A stretch of 64,000 bases of DNA from an uncultured Desulfobulbus sp. (GTDB lineage Bacteria > Desulfobacterota > Desulfobulbia > Desulfobulbales > Desulfobulbaceae), in NCBI RefSeq assembly GCF_963665445.1, contig NZ_OY762276.1:219501-283500 (forward strand), written 5' to 3'. Positions 55,158 through 63,237 of this stretch are shown here, piece by piece (the stretch's first letter is position 1; each line of letters starts with the position of its first letter). The position numbers and the translations under genes are program-made. A model generated the notes under the pieces. It was given only the letters and a program-made list of their open reading frames with translations. It ran no database searches and was not told where the DNA came from.

Positions 55158-55937
55158 TTACTCAGGCAGCTTGTCCTGATTGACCGGTTGCGGCTTCTTG
55201 CGGTGCGAGCGTTTGCGGAGCGCAATCACCAGGCCGGAGGCAATGTAAATGAACAGGGCGACGAACAGGGTGATCGGCGGCTCGGTTGCCAGCAGGATCA
55301 AAAGGAGGATCAAGCCGATAAAGACCTGAAACCGTTTTTCCCGGGCAATATCCATGTGCTTGAAGCTGAGATACCTGTGGGTGGAGACCATCAGATAGGA
55401 GAGCAGATAGACCAGCAGGAGAATGGTTATGTGCTGAACGGTATCCGTGGTTCTGAACACGTGGGTGCTGAACATGACCGAGGTGGCGATCATTCCGGCG
55501 GCCGCCGGGCAGGGGAGGCCGGTGAAATCGCTGTGGCCGGCACTGCTCTCGGAGGCGGCATTGTCGATCGCCTGGGCATTGAACCGGGCCAGCCGCAGGG
55601 CCGTGGCGGCCACATAGAGGAAGGCGGCCAGCCAGCCGTAGCGGCCATAGGGCGTCAGGGCCCAGAGATAGGCGAGAACGGCGGGGGCAACGCCGAAGGC
55701 CACCATGTCGCAGAGCGAGTCCAGTTCCATGCCGAAGGTCGAGGTGGAACCGGTCATGCGGGCAACCCTGCCGTCCAGGGCGTCAAAGACGCTTGCCACC
55801 AGGATGGCGATGGCTGCGGCGAAAAAGTGGCCGTTGAACGAGGAGACAATGGAGTAAAAGCCGCTGAACAGGCTGCAGATGGTCAGCATGCAGGGCACGA
55901 TATACATTCGATTGACAGGTTGCGGTGTGGTTTCCAT
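55158..55937 (-). CDS. pssA: CDP-diacylglycerol-serine O-phosphatidyltransferase
   Basis: 259 residues with eight or so membrane helices. The CDP-alcohol phosphotransferase signature D-G-x2-A-R-x8-G-x3-D-x3-D reads DGRVARMTGSTSTFGMELDS then LCD near 55-78. It makes phosphatidylserine from CDP-diacylglycerol and serine at the inner membrane. The decarboxylase that acts next is the gene just before it in the same direction. ATG 55937 is taken; a GTG 6 bases earlier is possible. Confidence 0.93.
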   Translation of the reverse strand: METTPQPVNRMYIVPCMLTICSLFSGFYSIVSSFNGHFFAAAIAILVASVFDALDGRVARMTGSTSTFGMELDSLCDMVAFGVAPAVLAYLWALTPYGRYGWLAAFLYVAATALRLARFNAQAIDNAASESSAGHSDFTGLPCPAAAGMIATSVMFSTHVFRTTDTVQHITILLLVYLLSYLMVSTHRYLSFKHMDIAREKRFQVFIGLILLLILLATEPPITLFVALFIYIASGLVIALRKRSHRKKPQPVNQDKLPE

Positions 55938-56080
55938 AGGCACCTGAAAAAGAGAAAAGCCGCCGGGACGACTGTTGATTCATGAGAAAAATGCGGAAAC
56001 ATCCACCTGATCACGCAGGCGAACAGGGAAGTCCTGACGGCGGCAGAATACGGTAGATGAAGGGCTTCGGCAAGGAGATC

Positions 56081-56737
56081 TTACGCCTGCGGGGCCTCGA
56101 GAAAACCAAGCACGGTCTCGCCGGCACGGACGGTCTCGCCGATTTTAACGGTGATGTTGGCCGACAACGGCAGGTAGAGATCCACCCGCGAGCCGAAACG
56201 GATCATGCCGAACCGCTCGCCCGCCTCGACCCGGTCGCCTTTTTCCGCGCGGCAGACAATGCGGCGGGCGATCAGGCCGGCAACCTGGACCACGGCATAA
56301 CGCTGTTGGTCCGGGGTGTTCAGGGTCAGGGCGCAGTACTCGTTGTGCAGGGCAGCCTTGTCCTTGTCCGCCGAATAGAACCTGCCGGGCACCAGGCGAA
56401 CATGCTCCACCGTGCCGGTGAGCGGGATGCGGTTGACATGGACATTGAACACGTTCATGAAAATCGACACCTTGCGGACCCGTTCCTGAAGAAAACGATC
56501 GTCATCGATCTCCTCGATCACAATGACCTTGCCGTCCGCCGGACAGACAATGGCGTCGGCGGCCTCGGGGAGGATGCGCGAGGGATCGCGGAAGAAGTAG
56601 GTGCAGAATGCGGTGAGCAGCAGGCAGAGCAGGGCCGGGACGGGCCATTCGAGCAGACTGAAGACCAAGGTCGCAAAACCGCTGAAAAAAATAAAGGGAA
56701 AGCCCTCGAGGGCCAGGGGAAGTTCGGTTTTCTGCAT
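56081..56737 (-). CDS. psd: Phosphatidylserine decarboxylase (pyruvoyl type)
   Basis: 218 residues, the short Psd form. Two N-terminal membrane helices (about 12-48), then CPADGKV, FMNVFNVHVNR and the self-cleavage site FGS (181-183), where Ser183 becomes the pyruvoyl group. It converts phosphatidylserine to phosphatidylethanolamine. It pairs with pssA downstream, giving the full PE branch. The 144-bp gap to pssA holds nothing notable. Confidence 0.93.
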   Translation of the reverse strand: MQKTELPLALEGFPFIFFSGFATLVFSLLEWPVPALLCLLLTAFCTYFFRDPSRILPEAADAIVCPADGKVIVIEEIDDDRFLQERVRKVSIFMNVFNVHVNRIPLTGTVEHVRLVPGRFYSADKDKAALHNEYCALTLNTPDQQRYAVVQVAGLIARRIVCRAEKGDRVEAGERFGMIRFGSRVDLYLPLSANITVKIGETVRAGETVLGFLEAPQA

Positions 56738-56784
56738 GGTTTTCCTGCCAGTGATAAGGCGGAGCCGCGCTCTGCCTGCTCGTT

Positions 56785-57267
56785 TTACTTTTTCGGAGCA
56801 CGTACCATGGCAATCTTGCCGGTACGGACGATTTCTTTGATGCCCAGCGGCTTGAGGATATCGATCACCGCCTTCAGCTTGGATTCGGAGCCGGTGATTT
56901 CCAGGGCATAGGAGTTGGGACTGACATCCACCACCTTGCCACGGAAGATATCGATGATGCGCAATACCTCGGCGCGGGTGGAGGCCTCGGCCTTGACCCG
57001 GATCAGTGCCATTTCCCGCTCGACGAACTCACCCTCGCTGACATCGTTGACGGTGATGACATCGATCAGTTTGTGCAGCTGCTTGGTGATCTGCTCGATG
57101 ATCGAGGCCTCGCCGTTGGTGACGACGGTCAGGCAGGAGACCTCTGGGTCGTAGGTCTCGGCCACGCAAAGGCTTTCGATGTTGAAGCAGCGGCCGGAAA
57201 AGAGGCCGGTGACCCGGGAGAGTGCACCGGGCCGGTTGCGCAGTAAGACGGTCAGGGTATGTTTCAT
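56785..57267 (-). CDS. ilvN: Acetolactate synthase small subunit
   Basis: 160 residues. An ACT domain at the start (LTVLLRNRPGALSRVTGLFS then GRCFNIESLCV) binds valine for feedback inhibition, and the C-terminal domain has the usual DISPNSY-like turn (VVDVSPNSYALEITG). It regulates and activates IlvB, encoded 233 bp upstream; normally these genes nearly touch, and here a MITE-like element fills the gap. Confidence 0.96.
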   Translation of the reverse strand: MKHTLTVLLRNRPGALSRVTGLFSGRCFNIESLCVAETYDPEVSCLTVVTNGEASIIEQITKQLHKLIDVITVNDVSEGEFVEREMALIRVKAEASTRAEVLRIIDIFRGKVVDVSPNSYALEITGSESKLKAVIDILKPLGIKEIVRTGKIAMVRAPKK

Positions 57268-57360
57268 GGTCGTTATCCTGTTGGACGAATATCTGGTATC
57301 GATTCGGCCTGTGGGCCGATTGTAGTTGCGTTCAGCTTAGGGGTGCTTGAATTCAGCGTA

Positions 57361-57501
57361 GTGCCTGTCCAGAAATGAGTATTTTGGTTCAAGTTCAAGG
57401 CATGCGCACAATTTTACCGCAGGCATATACAGAATATTCCGAGGATAAAATTTTAAACATAACGCCGAAATTGGGCAAAAAGACCGTTTCTGGATGGTCA
57501 C
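57361..57501. mobile_element. MITE-like element between ilvB and ilvN
   Basis: A 141-bp AT-rich block with imperfect terminal inverted repeats: the left end starts GTGCCTGTCCAGAAATGAG and the right end, read inward, starts GTGACCATCCAGAAACGGT, sharing TCCAGAAA, then TTTTG and CAA at matched positions over 30 bp. It encodes nothing. The right end touches the ilvB stop codon. The inner sequence has an AT-rich centre with ATTTTACC and AAAATTTTA. Confidence 0.6.
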
Positions 57502-59201
57502 TAAACCAGGAGCATCTCCGTCGTCGCCTTACCCGCCGGGACCATGGGGAACACGCCCTCTTCACGGCTGATGGCAAAGTCCATGATCACGATGTTCTTG
57601 GTGGAGAGCGCCTCCTTGATCACCGGCTCGACCTCGGCCTTAGTCTTGGCACGCAGGCCGACCGCGCCGTAGGCCGCGGCCAGGGCAACGAAATCCGGAG
57701 TGACCTCCATCACGGTTGAGGCATAGTGGCGGTTGTAAAACAGCTCCTGCCACTGACGCACCATGCCCAGATAGTTGTTGTTGAGGATCGCCACCTTGAC
57801 CGGGGCGCCGCATTCGCGGGCCGTGGCCAGCTCCTGAATGTTCATCTGGATGGATCCGTCACCGGCCACGTCGATGACCGTTGCATCGGGGTAGGCCATC
57901 TGCGCACCGATCGCCGCGGGCAGGCCGTAGCCCATGGTGCCCAGACCGCCGGAGGTCAGCAGGCGGCGCGGATGGTTGAACTTGTAGAACTGGGCGGTCC
58001 ACATCTGGTTCTGGCCGACCTCGGTGGTGATGATCGCATCGCCGCCGGTGAGCCTGTTCAGGGTCTCGATCACGTACTGCGGCTTGATGATGTCGCCCTC
58101 TTCGGTATAGGAAAGCGGATGCTTGCTGTCCCACTCCTTGACTTCGTCCACCCAGGGCTGGTGCAGGGCGCTGACCTCGTCGGCCTTGTAGTCCGAGGCC
58201 TTGTCCAGCCAGCAGTTCATCGCCTCGAGGGCCTGGCGGCAGTCGGCAACGATGGGGATATCCACCTTGACGTTCTTGGAGATCGAGGTCGGATCGATAT
58301 CCACATGGATGATCTTGGCGTTCGGGGCAAAGGCGTCGAGCCGTCCGGTGACGCGGTCATCGAAGCGGGAGCCCACCGCGATCAGCACATCGCTCTTGGC
58401 CACCGACATGTTGGCCGCATACGAGCCGTGCATGCCGAGCATGCCCAGGGAAAGTGGATCGGTACCGGGGAAGCCACCGAGCCCCATCAGGGTCATGGTG
58501 ACCGGAATATTGAGTCGCCTCGCCAGTTTGGTCAACTCCTCGTTGCCGTCGGAGAGAATGACGCCGCCGCCCACGTATAGCACTGGCTTCTTGGCCTTGA
58601 TCATGGCGCGGCAGGCCTTTTCGATCTGGCCGCTGTGCGGTTTGGTGTTGGGCTGGTAGGTCCGCATCTTGACCGATTTTTTCGCGGGATACGGCACCAT
58701 TGAGGCCATGACATCCTTGGGCAGGTCCACCAGCACCGGGCCGGGCCGGCCGGATGCGGCGAGGTAAAAGGCCTCGCGCAGGGTGTCGACCAACTCATCG
58801 GGATCGTTGACCAGGTAGTTGTGCTTGGTGCAGGGGCGGGTGATGCCGACGATGTCCACCTCCTGGAAGGCGTCGTTGCCGATCAGGGCGCGGGGCACCT
58901 GGCCGGTGAGGACCACCAGGGGGATGGAGTCGCAGTAGGCGGTGGCGATGGCGGTGACGCCGTTGGTCGCACCGGGACCGGAGGTGAGAATGGCCACGCC
59001 CACCTTGCCGCTGACCCGGGCATAGCCGTCGGCCGCGTGCACGGCGCCCTGCTCGTGACGCACCAGGATGTGGCGGATCTCGCTCTTGCACAACTCGTCG
59101 TACAGTTCAATGACAGCGCCGCCGGGATAGCCGAAGACGAGATCCACGCCCTCTTCTTGCAGACATTTGATGATGGCCTGTGTCCCAATCGTTTTACTCA
59201 T
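57501..59201 (-). CDS. ilvB: Acetolactate synthase large subunit
   Basis: 566 residues. ThDP enzyme: catalytic Glu50 in VRHEQGAVH, the FAD/substrate region RFDDRVTGRLDAF, and the ThDP motif GDGSIQMNIQELATA ending NN. It condenses pyruvate to acetolactate (or with 2-oxobutyrate) for valine, leucine and isoleucine synthesis. AAGGA precedes the ATG. No biosynthetic genes other than ilvN follow; ilvC is not in the window. Confidence 0.96.
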   Translation of the reverse strand: MSKTIGTQAIIKCLQEEGVDLVFGYPGGAVIELYDELCKSEIRHILVRHEQGAVHAADGYARVSGKVGVAILTSGPGATNGVTAIATAYCDSIPLVVLTGQVPRALIGNDAFQEVDIVGITRPCTKHNYLVNDPDELVDTLREAFYLAASGRPGPVLVDLPKDVMASMVPYPAKKSVKMRTYQPNTKPHSGQIEKACRAMIKAKKPVLYVGGGVILSDGNEELTKLARRLNIPVTMTLMGLGGFPGTDPLSLGMLGMHGSYAANMSVAKSDVLIAVGSRFDDRVTGRLDAFAPNAKIIHVDIDPTSISKNVKVDIPIVADCRQALEAMNCWLDKASDYKADEVSALHQPWVDEVKEWDSKHPLSYTEEGDIIKPQYVIETLNRLTGGDAIITTEVGQNQMWTAQFYKFNHPRRLLTSGGLGTMGYGLPAAIGAQMAYPDATVIDVAGDGSIQMNIQELATARECGAPVKVAILNNNYLGMVRQWQELFYNRHYASTVMEVTPDFVALAAAYGAVGLRAKTKAEVEPVIKEALSTKNIVIMDFAISREEGVFPMVPAGKATTEMLLV

Positions 59202-59602
59202 AGTCGTCCTTTCTCTGTGATTGAAGTCCGTTTAGGATGTGACGTGTGCGGTTTGCTGGAGATGTGCAATCATGTCCGCCAACCAACCCAAATGTGCTGG
59301 CTCCGTCAAAAGCAGAACGCTGAAAATCACCTGGGCGAAATCAGTCCCTGACAAAGCTCGAAACGTCGCTTGCGTGGCTTTGCGGGCAAACGACAGTATT
59401 GCCCCTCGGGGTCGGTGTACGACCGGCTTCTCCTGCCGTGTAGACAGTGTACAACAATACTTTTACAAAAGAGTAAAGAATATAGTGGGGTGCCCATGGA
59501 CTGTCAAGCGGGAAACCCGCTTTGGAGCCCAATTGGCGCAATGGTTTTTTCGGGGAGGAGGGAAGGCGGCGGACCGCCTGGACGCGATCCGCCGGGAGGG
59601 GC
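59202..59602. other. ilvB upstream region with family B repeat
   Basis: Contains family B copy 4 (59297-59395). No T-box or branched-chain amino-acid-rich leader peptide was recognised on the minus strand. AT-rich DNA near 59450-59490 is the likeliest promoter site for ilvB. Confidence 0.5.
59297..59395 (-). repeat. Dispersed repeat family B, copy 4
   Basis: Minus strand: GCAAGCGACGTTTCGAGCTT, TGTCAGGGACTGATTTCGCC, then CTTTTGACGGAGCCAGCA. It is the most diverged copy but keeps block order and spacing. Confidence 0.75.
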
Positions 59603-60178
59603 TTATTTGCTTTCGGGGTTTTCCAGCTGATCGATCAGGTCGCCCACCATTTTGCCCGAGGGCGCAGCGGCCATGGGATGGTATTTAACCAGGATTTTCC
59701 ACTCGGCAATGGCTGCCTTGCGGTCGTTGAGGCCGGTGAGCAGGACCACGCCCTTGTTGAACCGGGCCTGCTCGTGTTGCGGATTGATTGTGAGCACCTG
59801 GTCAAACATTTCGATGGCCTTCTGGTGCTGGTTGTCCTGGTGGTACATCACCCCCAGGTCGGTCATGACATCGAGGTCGCCGGGCTGCAGTTCCAGGGCC
59901 TTGGTGTAGGCGGCAATGGCCATCTTGGCCTGGCCGCTGTCAAAGTAGGCGTGGCCGAGCTGGATCCAGGTGGGAACGTCCTTGGGCTTGTCCTGGGAGG
60001 CTTTCTCCAGTTGAGCGATGACCTCGGCCATATGCTGGTGCTGATCGTTGACCTGGGCGCTGCTGCCTGCGGGTGCTCGGTACACCGAGTAGGCCACGCC
60101 GCCGACAAAACCGATGATCAGCGAGGCGAGAATGGCCAGATACAGGGTTTGTTTCTTGACAGAACCGGTGGTGTCCAT
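59603..60178 (-). CDS. Membrane-anchored TPR protein
   Basis: 191 residues: cytoplasmic start, one membrane helix (about 11-31), then three or more tetratricopeptide repeats (WIQLGHAYFDSGQAKMAIAA, VMTDLGVMYHQDNQHQKAIE, ARFNKGVVLLTGLNDRKAAI). It is likely a periplasm-facing scaffold for protein contacts, like the CcmH/NrfG-type TPR proteins, but no cytochrome c maturation genes are close. GGGAGAG precedes the ATG at 60178; the longer open frame upstream reads into non-coding DNA. Confidence 0.85.
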   Translation of the reverse strand: MDTTGSVKKQTLYLAILASLIIGFVGGVAYSVYRAPAGSSAQVNDQHQHMAEVIAQLEKASQDKPKDVPTWIQLGHAYFDSGQAKMAIAAYTKALELQPGDLDVMTDLGVMYHQDNQHQKAIEMFDQVLTINPQHEQARFNKGVVLLTGLNDRKAAIAEWKILVKYHPMAAAPSGKMVGDLIDQLENPESK

Positions 60179-60306
60179 CGGTTGCTCTCCCGTTGTTGGG
60201 GTTGGCGATGGGGTGCGAGTTGTTGCGGTTGCGACAGCCGCCGAACATAGCATACCCGACCATGATCCGCAATTGATTGCGCTTGTGGGGGGGAAGGTGA
60301 ACAGGG

Positions 60307-61140
60307 TCACCCTGTGGTATCGATAGCCGCGTCGAGGCAGACCCGGTGCGTGGTTGGCCCGCAGTTGCCGCAGGTGACCACCTGCAGAACGTGCAAGTGG
60401 CGCCCAAGCGCCTGGGCTGCGGCCTCCACCGTGGCCTGGGTTTCCCTGCAGCACCCCTTGGCCTGCATGTCGTAGAAGTGCAATATCCCGCCCGGGCGCA
60501 GGGACTGGAGCGCCGCCGGAAGGAGGGCTTCTCCCCCGTACGGGAGTGCCACAAGCATGCGGTCGAATGTCTTTTTCAATACGGGCAGCACTCCGCCGAC
60601 ATCGCCCGCAAGGAACCGGACGTTGCGCAGCTTGCGGTTGGCGCGCAGGTTTGTCAGGGCATACCGATGGGCCACCGGGTTCTTCTCGATGCCGATCACT
60701 TCGGCGGCCTGGCTGTGGCGGGCAATGATCAGCGGAAAAGGGCCCACCCCGGAACAGAGCACGCAGACCCGTTCGCCCGGTTGGACCTGCGCCGCGATGC
60801 GGGCCCGTTCATGGGCCGAACGCACCGAGTAGTAGACCTGGGCAAGATCCAGATGCAGTACCACCCCGTTCTCCCGGTGCACCGTGGTCAGCCGGCCCTC
60901 TCCGGCGATCACCGCCAGCGGCCGGGTACGAAACTCGCCGCCATATTCGCCATCCCGCCTGGCCACCACCCTGATCGAAGGATTGTGCGCAAGGATCAAC
61001 TCGCCAATGGCGGCAGCATGGGGCGCCGCCTCGGGCGTGATGCCGAGGATGGCGATATCGCCCACCCGGTCAAAGCCGCCGGGAAGGCGTTGGGGATCAA
61101 TCTGGGGCAAGTGTCGGGCAAGAAGAGCACGGAGTTTCAT
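60307..61140 (-). CDS. Trm5/Tyw2-like class I methyltransferase
   Basis: 277 residues. It has the Trm5 hallmark VYYSVRSAHERARIA (102-116), SAM motif I VCVLCSGVGPFPL, IEKNP (151-155) and ALPYGG (198-203), where Trm5 has NLP. Trm5 makes m1G37 in tRNA of archaea and eukaryotes, while bacteria normally use TrmD, so the substrate here is uncertain; the Asn of the NLP motif is Ala. The ATG at 61140 is only 2 bp after the integron integrase stop codon, so the two are probably co-transcribed and coupled. Confidence 0.75.
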   Translation of the reverse strand: MKLRALLARHLPQIDPQRLPGGFDRVGDIAILGITPEAAPHAAAIGELILAHNPSIRVVARRDGEYGGEFRTRPLAVIAGEGRLTTVHRENGVVLHLDLAQVYYSVRSAHERARIAAQVQPGERVCVLCSGVGPFPLIIARHSQAAEVIGIEKNPVAHRYALTNLRANRKLRNVRFLAGDVGGVLPVLKKTFDRMLVALPYGGEALLPAALQSLRPGGILHFYDMQAKGCCRETQATVEAAAQALGRHLHVLQVVTCGNCGPTTHRVCLDAAIDTTG

Positions 61141-61142
61141 GC

Positions 61143-62414
61143 TCAACCATCCAGGGGGCTGCGCACGCCCAAAAGATTTTTTCCGGCTACATGGGTGTAG
61201 ATCATGGTGGTCTGTAGGTTCGCATGGCCCAGGAGGTCCTGGATGGTGCGAATATCGTAACCGTTCTCCATCAGGTGGGTGGCAAAGCTGTGGCGCAGGC
61301 TGTGGACCGAGGCCCTCTTTTGCAGGTCAAGTCTGCGGACCACGGCGCGAAATTTCTTTTGCAGGGTGTTGTCCAGCAGATGATGCCGACGTACCACGCG
61401 GGTCCTGGGGTCGGTGGAGACAGAGGGGGCGGGAAAAACCCATTGCCAGACCCATTCGGTGGATGCGTTAGGGAATTTGCGTTCCAGGGCGGTGGGCAGG
61501 TACACCCCGTCATAGCCCTGTTGCCTGTCCTCTGCAAAGAGCTGGCGTACCTGTTCCAGGTGGCCTTTGAGATCGTCGGCCACGCTGGCCGGCAGCAGGG
61601 TGATCCGGTCTTTGTCTCCCTTGCCGCCCCGGACGGTGATATGGTTTTTGCCGAAATCCAGATCACCCACGCGAAGGCGCAAGCATTCCATGATGCGTAA
61701 GCCGCCGCCATAGATCAGGCGGCAGGCCAGGCGGTACGGATCTTCAAGGGCAGCAAAGAAGGCCTTGATCTCCTCCCGGCTGAGAACGACGGGAAGGCGT
61801 CTGCGCGGTTTTGCCCGTACCGTATCGGACAGGTTTTCTATGATCGGGCCCTGGCCCAGCACATGGCGATAGAAGAAGAGGAGGGCGTTGAAGGCCTGGT
61901 TCTGGGTGGAGGCGGCAACCTGGCGATCAACGGCCAGCTCGGAGAGAAAATGGCGAATATGGGTGCTGGCGCACTGTTCAGGGAGCATTTGGCGGTTTGC
62001 CCGATAAAAACGACGCAGCCAGGAAAGGTAGGATTTCTCGGTGCTCAGGGACAGGTGTTTGAGGCGAAGCATGCGGACCATCTCCTCAGCCGCGTTCTTC
62101 CAAGCCTGGTCGATATCTGCAGGTGGCCCTTCCACCGGGCGAGCTTGACCGTCGATAAAGTGCTGGTAGAGCTGGAGCGCATCGCGAGCCTGTTTGACCT
62201 GCCAGGGCTCCTTGGACCGCTCAAGTTCGCTCAGGTAGGCCTGGGAGGATTGCGGTTCGACCACCTGACCTGAGGTTCGCTGCGCAAAAGCGAGGTAGCC
62301 TTTGACCCAGTGTACCATAAATTCGCGCTGTTTTTCAGGGATGGATGGTTTGCTGTGGAGAAAGCGGGAAAAGGCCTGCATAGCAAGGGATAGCGGTTGA
62401 TTTATTCTTATCAT
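61143..62414 (-). CDS. intI: Integron integrase (tyrosine recombinase) with N-terminal extension
   Basis: 423 residues; typical IntI proteins are about 320-340. The catalytic set is complete: R240, K265, H371, R374, H397 and nucleophile Y406. The IntI-specific insert between patches II and III is present as ASTEWVWQWVFPAPS (317-331), which contacts the unpaired bases of folded attC and separates IntI from XerC/D. The usual core-binding domain is at about 105-200. The first 95 residues add a second helical SAM-like domain (REFMVHWVKGYLAFAQ, YLSELERSKEP). AGGA lies before the ATG. It is transcribed away from attI and the cassettes, as in known integrons. Confidence 0.95.
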   Translation of the reverse strand: MIRINQPLSLAMQAFSRFLHSKPSIPEKQREFMVHWVKGYLAFAQRTSGQVVEPQSSQAYLSELERSKEPWQVKQARDALQLYQHFIDGQARPVEGPPADIDQAWKNAAEEMVRMLRLKHLSLSTEKSYLSWLRRFYRANRQMLPEQCASTHIRHFLSELAVDRQVAASTQNQAFNALLFFYRHVLGQGPIIENLSDTVRAKPRRRLPVVLSREEIKAFFAALEDPYRLACRLIYGGGLRIMECLRLRVGDLDFGKNHITVRGGKGDKDRITLLPASVADDLKGHLEQVRQLFAEDRQQGYDGVYLPTALERKFPNASTEWVWQWVFPAPSVSTDPRTRVVRRHHLLDNTLQKKFRAVVRRLDLQKRASVHSLRHSFATHLMENGYDIRTIQDLLGHANLQTTMIYTHVAGKNLLGVRSPLDG

Positions 62415-62420
62415 GCATCC

Positions 62421-62438
62421 TGATATGTATAGATATCA
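62421..62438. promoter_or_regulatory. Palindrome at the intI start
   Basis: TGATATGTATAGATATCA: 6-bp arms TGATAT and ATATCA around GTATAG, 7-24 bp upstream of the intI ATG. It overlaps TATA-like bases that could be the intI -10 region, so a bound protein would block intI. It does not resemble the CTGT-N8-ACAG LexA box. Function is inferred from position. Confidence 0.45.
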
Positions 62439-62492
62439 TAACAGAAGCAGGAAGTATGGGAAAGGGTAGGTCGGAAAAACAGGAAAATCGCC

Positions 62493-62521
62493 TTGAGGGT
62501 CCAGGGGCGTTTGTGTAATGT
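62493..62521 (+). promoter_or_regulatory. Candidate cassette promoter (Pc)
   Basis: TTGAGG (62493-62498), a 17-bp spacer and TAATGT (62516-62521) point toward the cassettes, with the expected start about 30 bases before the leader ORF. Both boxes are imperfect. Confidence 0.45.
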
Positions 62522-62558
62522 TTTTCATGAGTTTTGATTCTGAAGCCCAGGAGAAAAA

Positions 62559-62675
62559 ATGAAACCCTGTTTCAGGGCTGATGGCTGGACAAAGGGGCAA
62601 AACAGGAGGGGCGCCTGGCAAAAGGTGCATCCAGATAATAATATAGTTATAAATAAAAATAGAATATTACGATGA
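62559..62675 (+). CDS. 38-codon attI leader ORF coupled to the first cassette gene
   Basis: AGGAG (62549-62553) lies 5 bases before the ATG. The ORF reads MKPCFRADGWTKGQNRRGAW then QKVHPDNNIVI and a basic end. It crosses the attI point at 62646, so its first 29 codons belong to the integron platform and the rest to the cassette. Its TGA overlaps the ATG of the first cassette gene (ATGA). This mirrors ORF-11 of class 1 integrons, a short attI ORF that boosts translation of the first cassette. Confidence 0.7.
   Translation: MKPCFRADGWTKGQNRRGAWQKVHPDNNIVINKNRILR
62632..62652 (+). other. attI recombination site (core GTTATAA)
   Basis: GTTATAA at 62646-62652 is the best match to the GTTRRRY simple-site core between intI and the first cassette, and base composition turns from GC-rich to AT-rich exactly here. 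The last four bases deviate from the consensus, so the exact cut (after G62646) is a prediction. Confidence 0.6.
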
Positions 62676-63223
62676 TAATAGGTCATTTACCACTAGGATA
62701 TTTGTCTACGAAAATAGTGGGATCAATGTTTAAAAAAAATATTGCAAAAATGAATTTATTCATATTTGCTGGTATATTTGGAAGCATTTTACCAGACTTA
62801 GATATGTTCTATTTTTATATTTTCGATCATCGCCAGCACCATCACCATACATACTGGATACATATTCCCATTTATTGGGGTATTATTTTGCTATTTTCTT
62901 TTTTAATACTTTATATTTCTAAAAAGTCCTTTTTACCGATCTTAGGTATATTTGGAATGAATGTCTTTTTTCACTTTCTAGCAGATTCCATAGTTGGTGA
63001 CATATGGTGGCTTTCACCATTTATCGATAAGCCATATTCCTTCTTTACAGTACCAGCGATTTACAAACCATGGTGGCTGAACTTTATTTTTCATTGGTCC
63101 TTTTTGCTGGAAATTTTCATCACATTTACTGCGATTTACGTTTTCATTAAATCAAAAAGTATGAGAAATATGGTTATAACCACCGGCTTCACGCGGACCC
63201 AGCAAACAACGCGGGTCCGGTGA
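62672..63223 (+). CDS. Cassette gene 1: YdjM-like membrane-bound metal-dependent hydrolase
   Basis: 183 residues, AT-rich unlike the host DNA. About four membrane helices. GSILPDLDMF, the run HHHHTYWIHIP and FHFLADSIVGDIWWLSPF match the YdjM family of membrane proteins with a putative metal-dependent hydrolase fold (the pattern of PDxD, then H-x-x-x-H, then H-x-x-x-D). The true activity of this family is unknown. Its last 13 or so residues (RTQQTTRVR) are encoded by the attC site, typical for cassette genes. Translation is probably coupled to the leader ORF. Confidence 0.75.
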   Translation: MIIGHLPLGYLSTKIVGSMFKKNIAKMNLFIFAGIFGSILPDLDMFYFYIFDHRQHHHHTYWIHIPIYWGIILLFSFLILYISKKSFLPILGIFGMNVFFHFLADSIVGDIWWLSPFIDKPYSFFTVPAIYKPWWLNFIFHWSFLLEIFITFTAIYVFIKSKSMRNMVITTGFTRTQQTTRVR

Positions 63224-63237
63224 GCCGGCCGGTGACG
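63177..63237 (+). other. attC site 1
   Basis: Starts with TAAC (63177) and folds as CCGGCT-CAC-GGACCC against GGGTCC-GGTGAGCCGG, with an extra T and extra bases on the left arm that would be unpaired when the bottom strand folds, as IntI requires. The right simple site reads GGTGACG instead of GTTRRRY. Confidence 0.7.

Noticed and set aside
59360-59400. Possible cyclic di-GMP (GEMM) riboswitch upstream of ilvB
   Set aside because: Only a short GGGCAAACG-like match within repeat B; the paired helices and second conserved half are missing.
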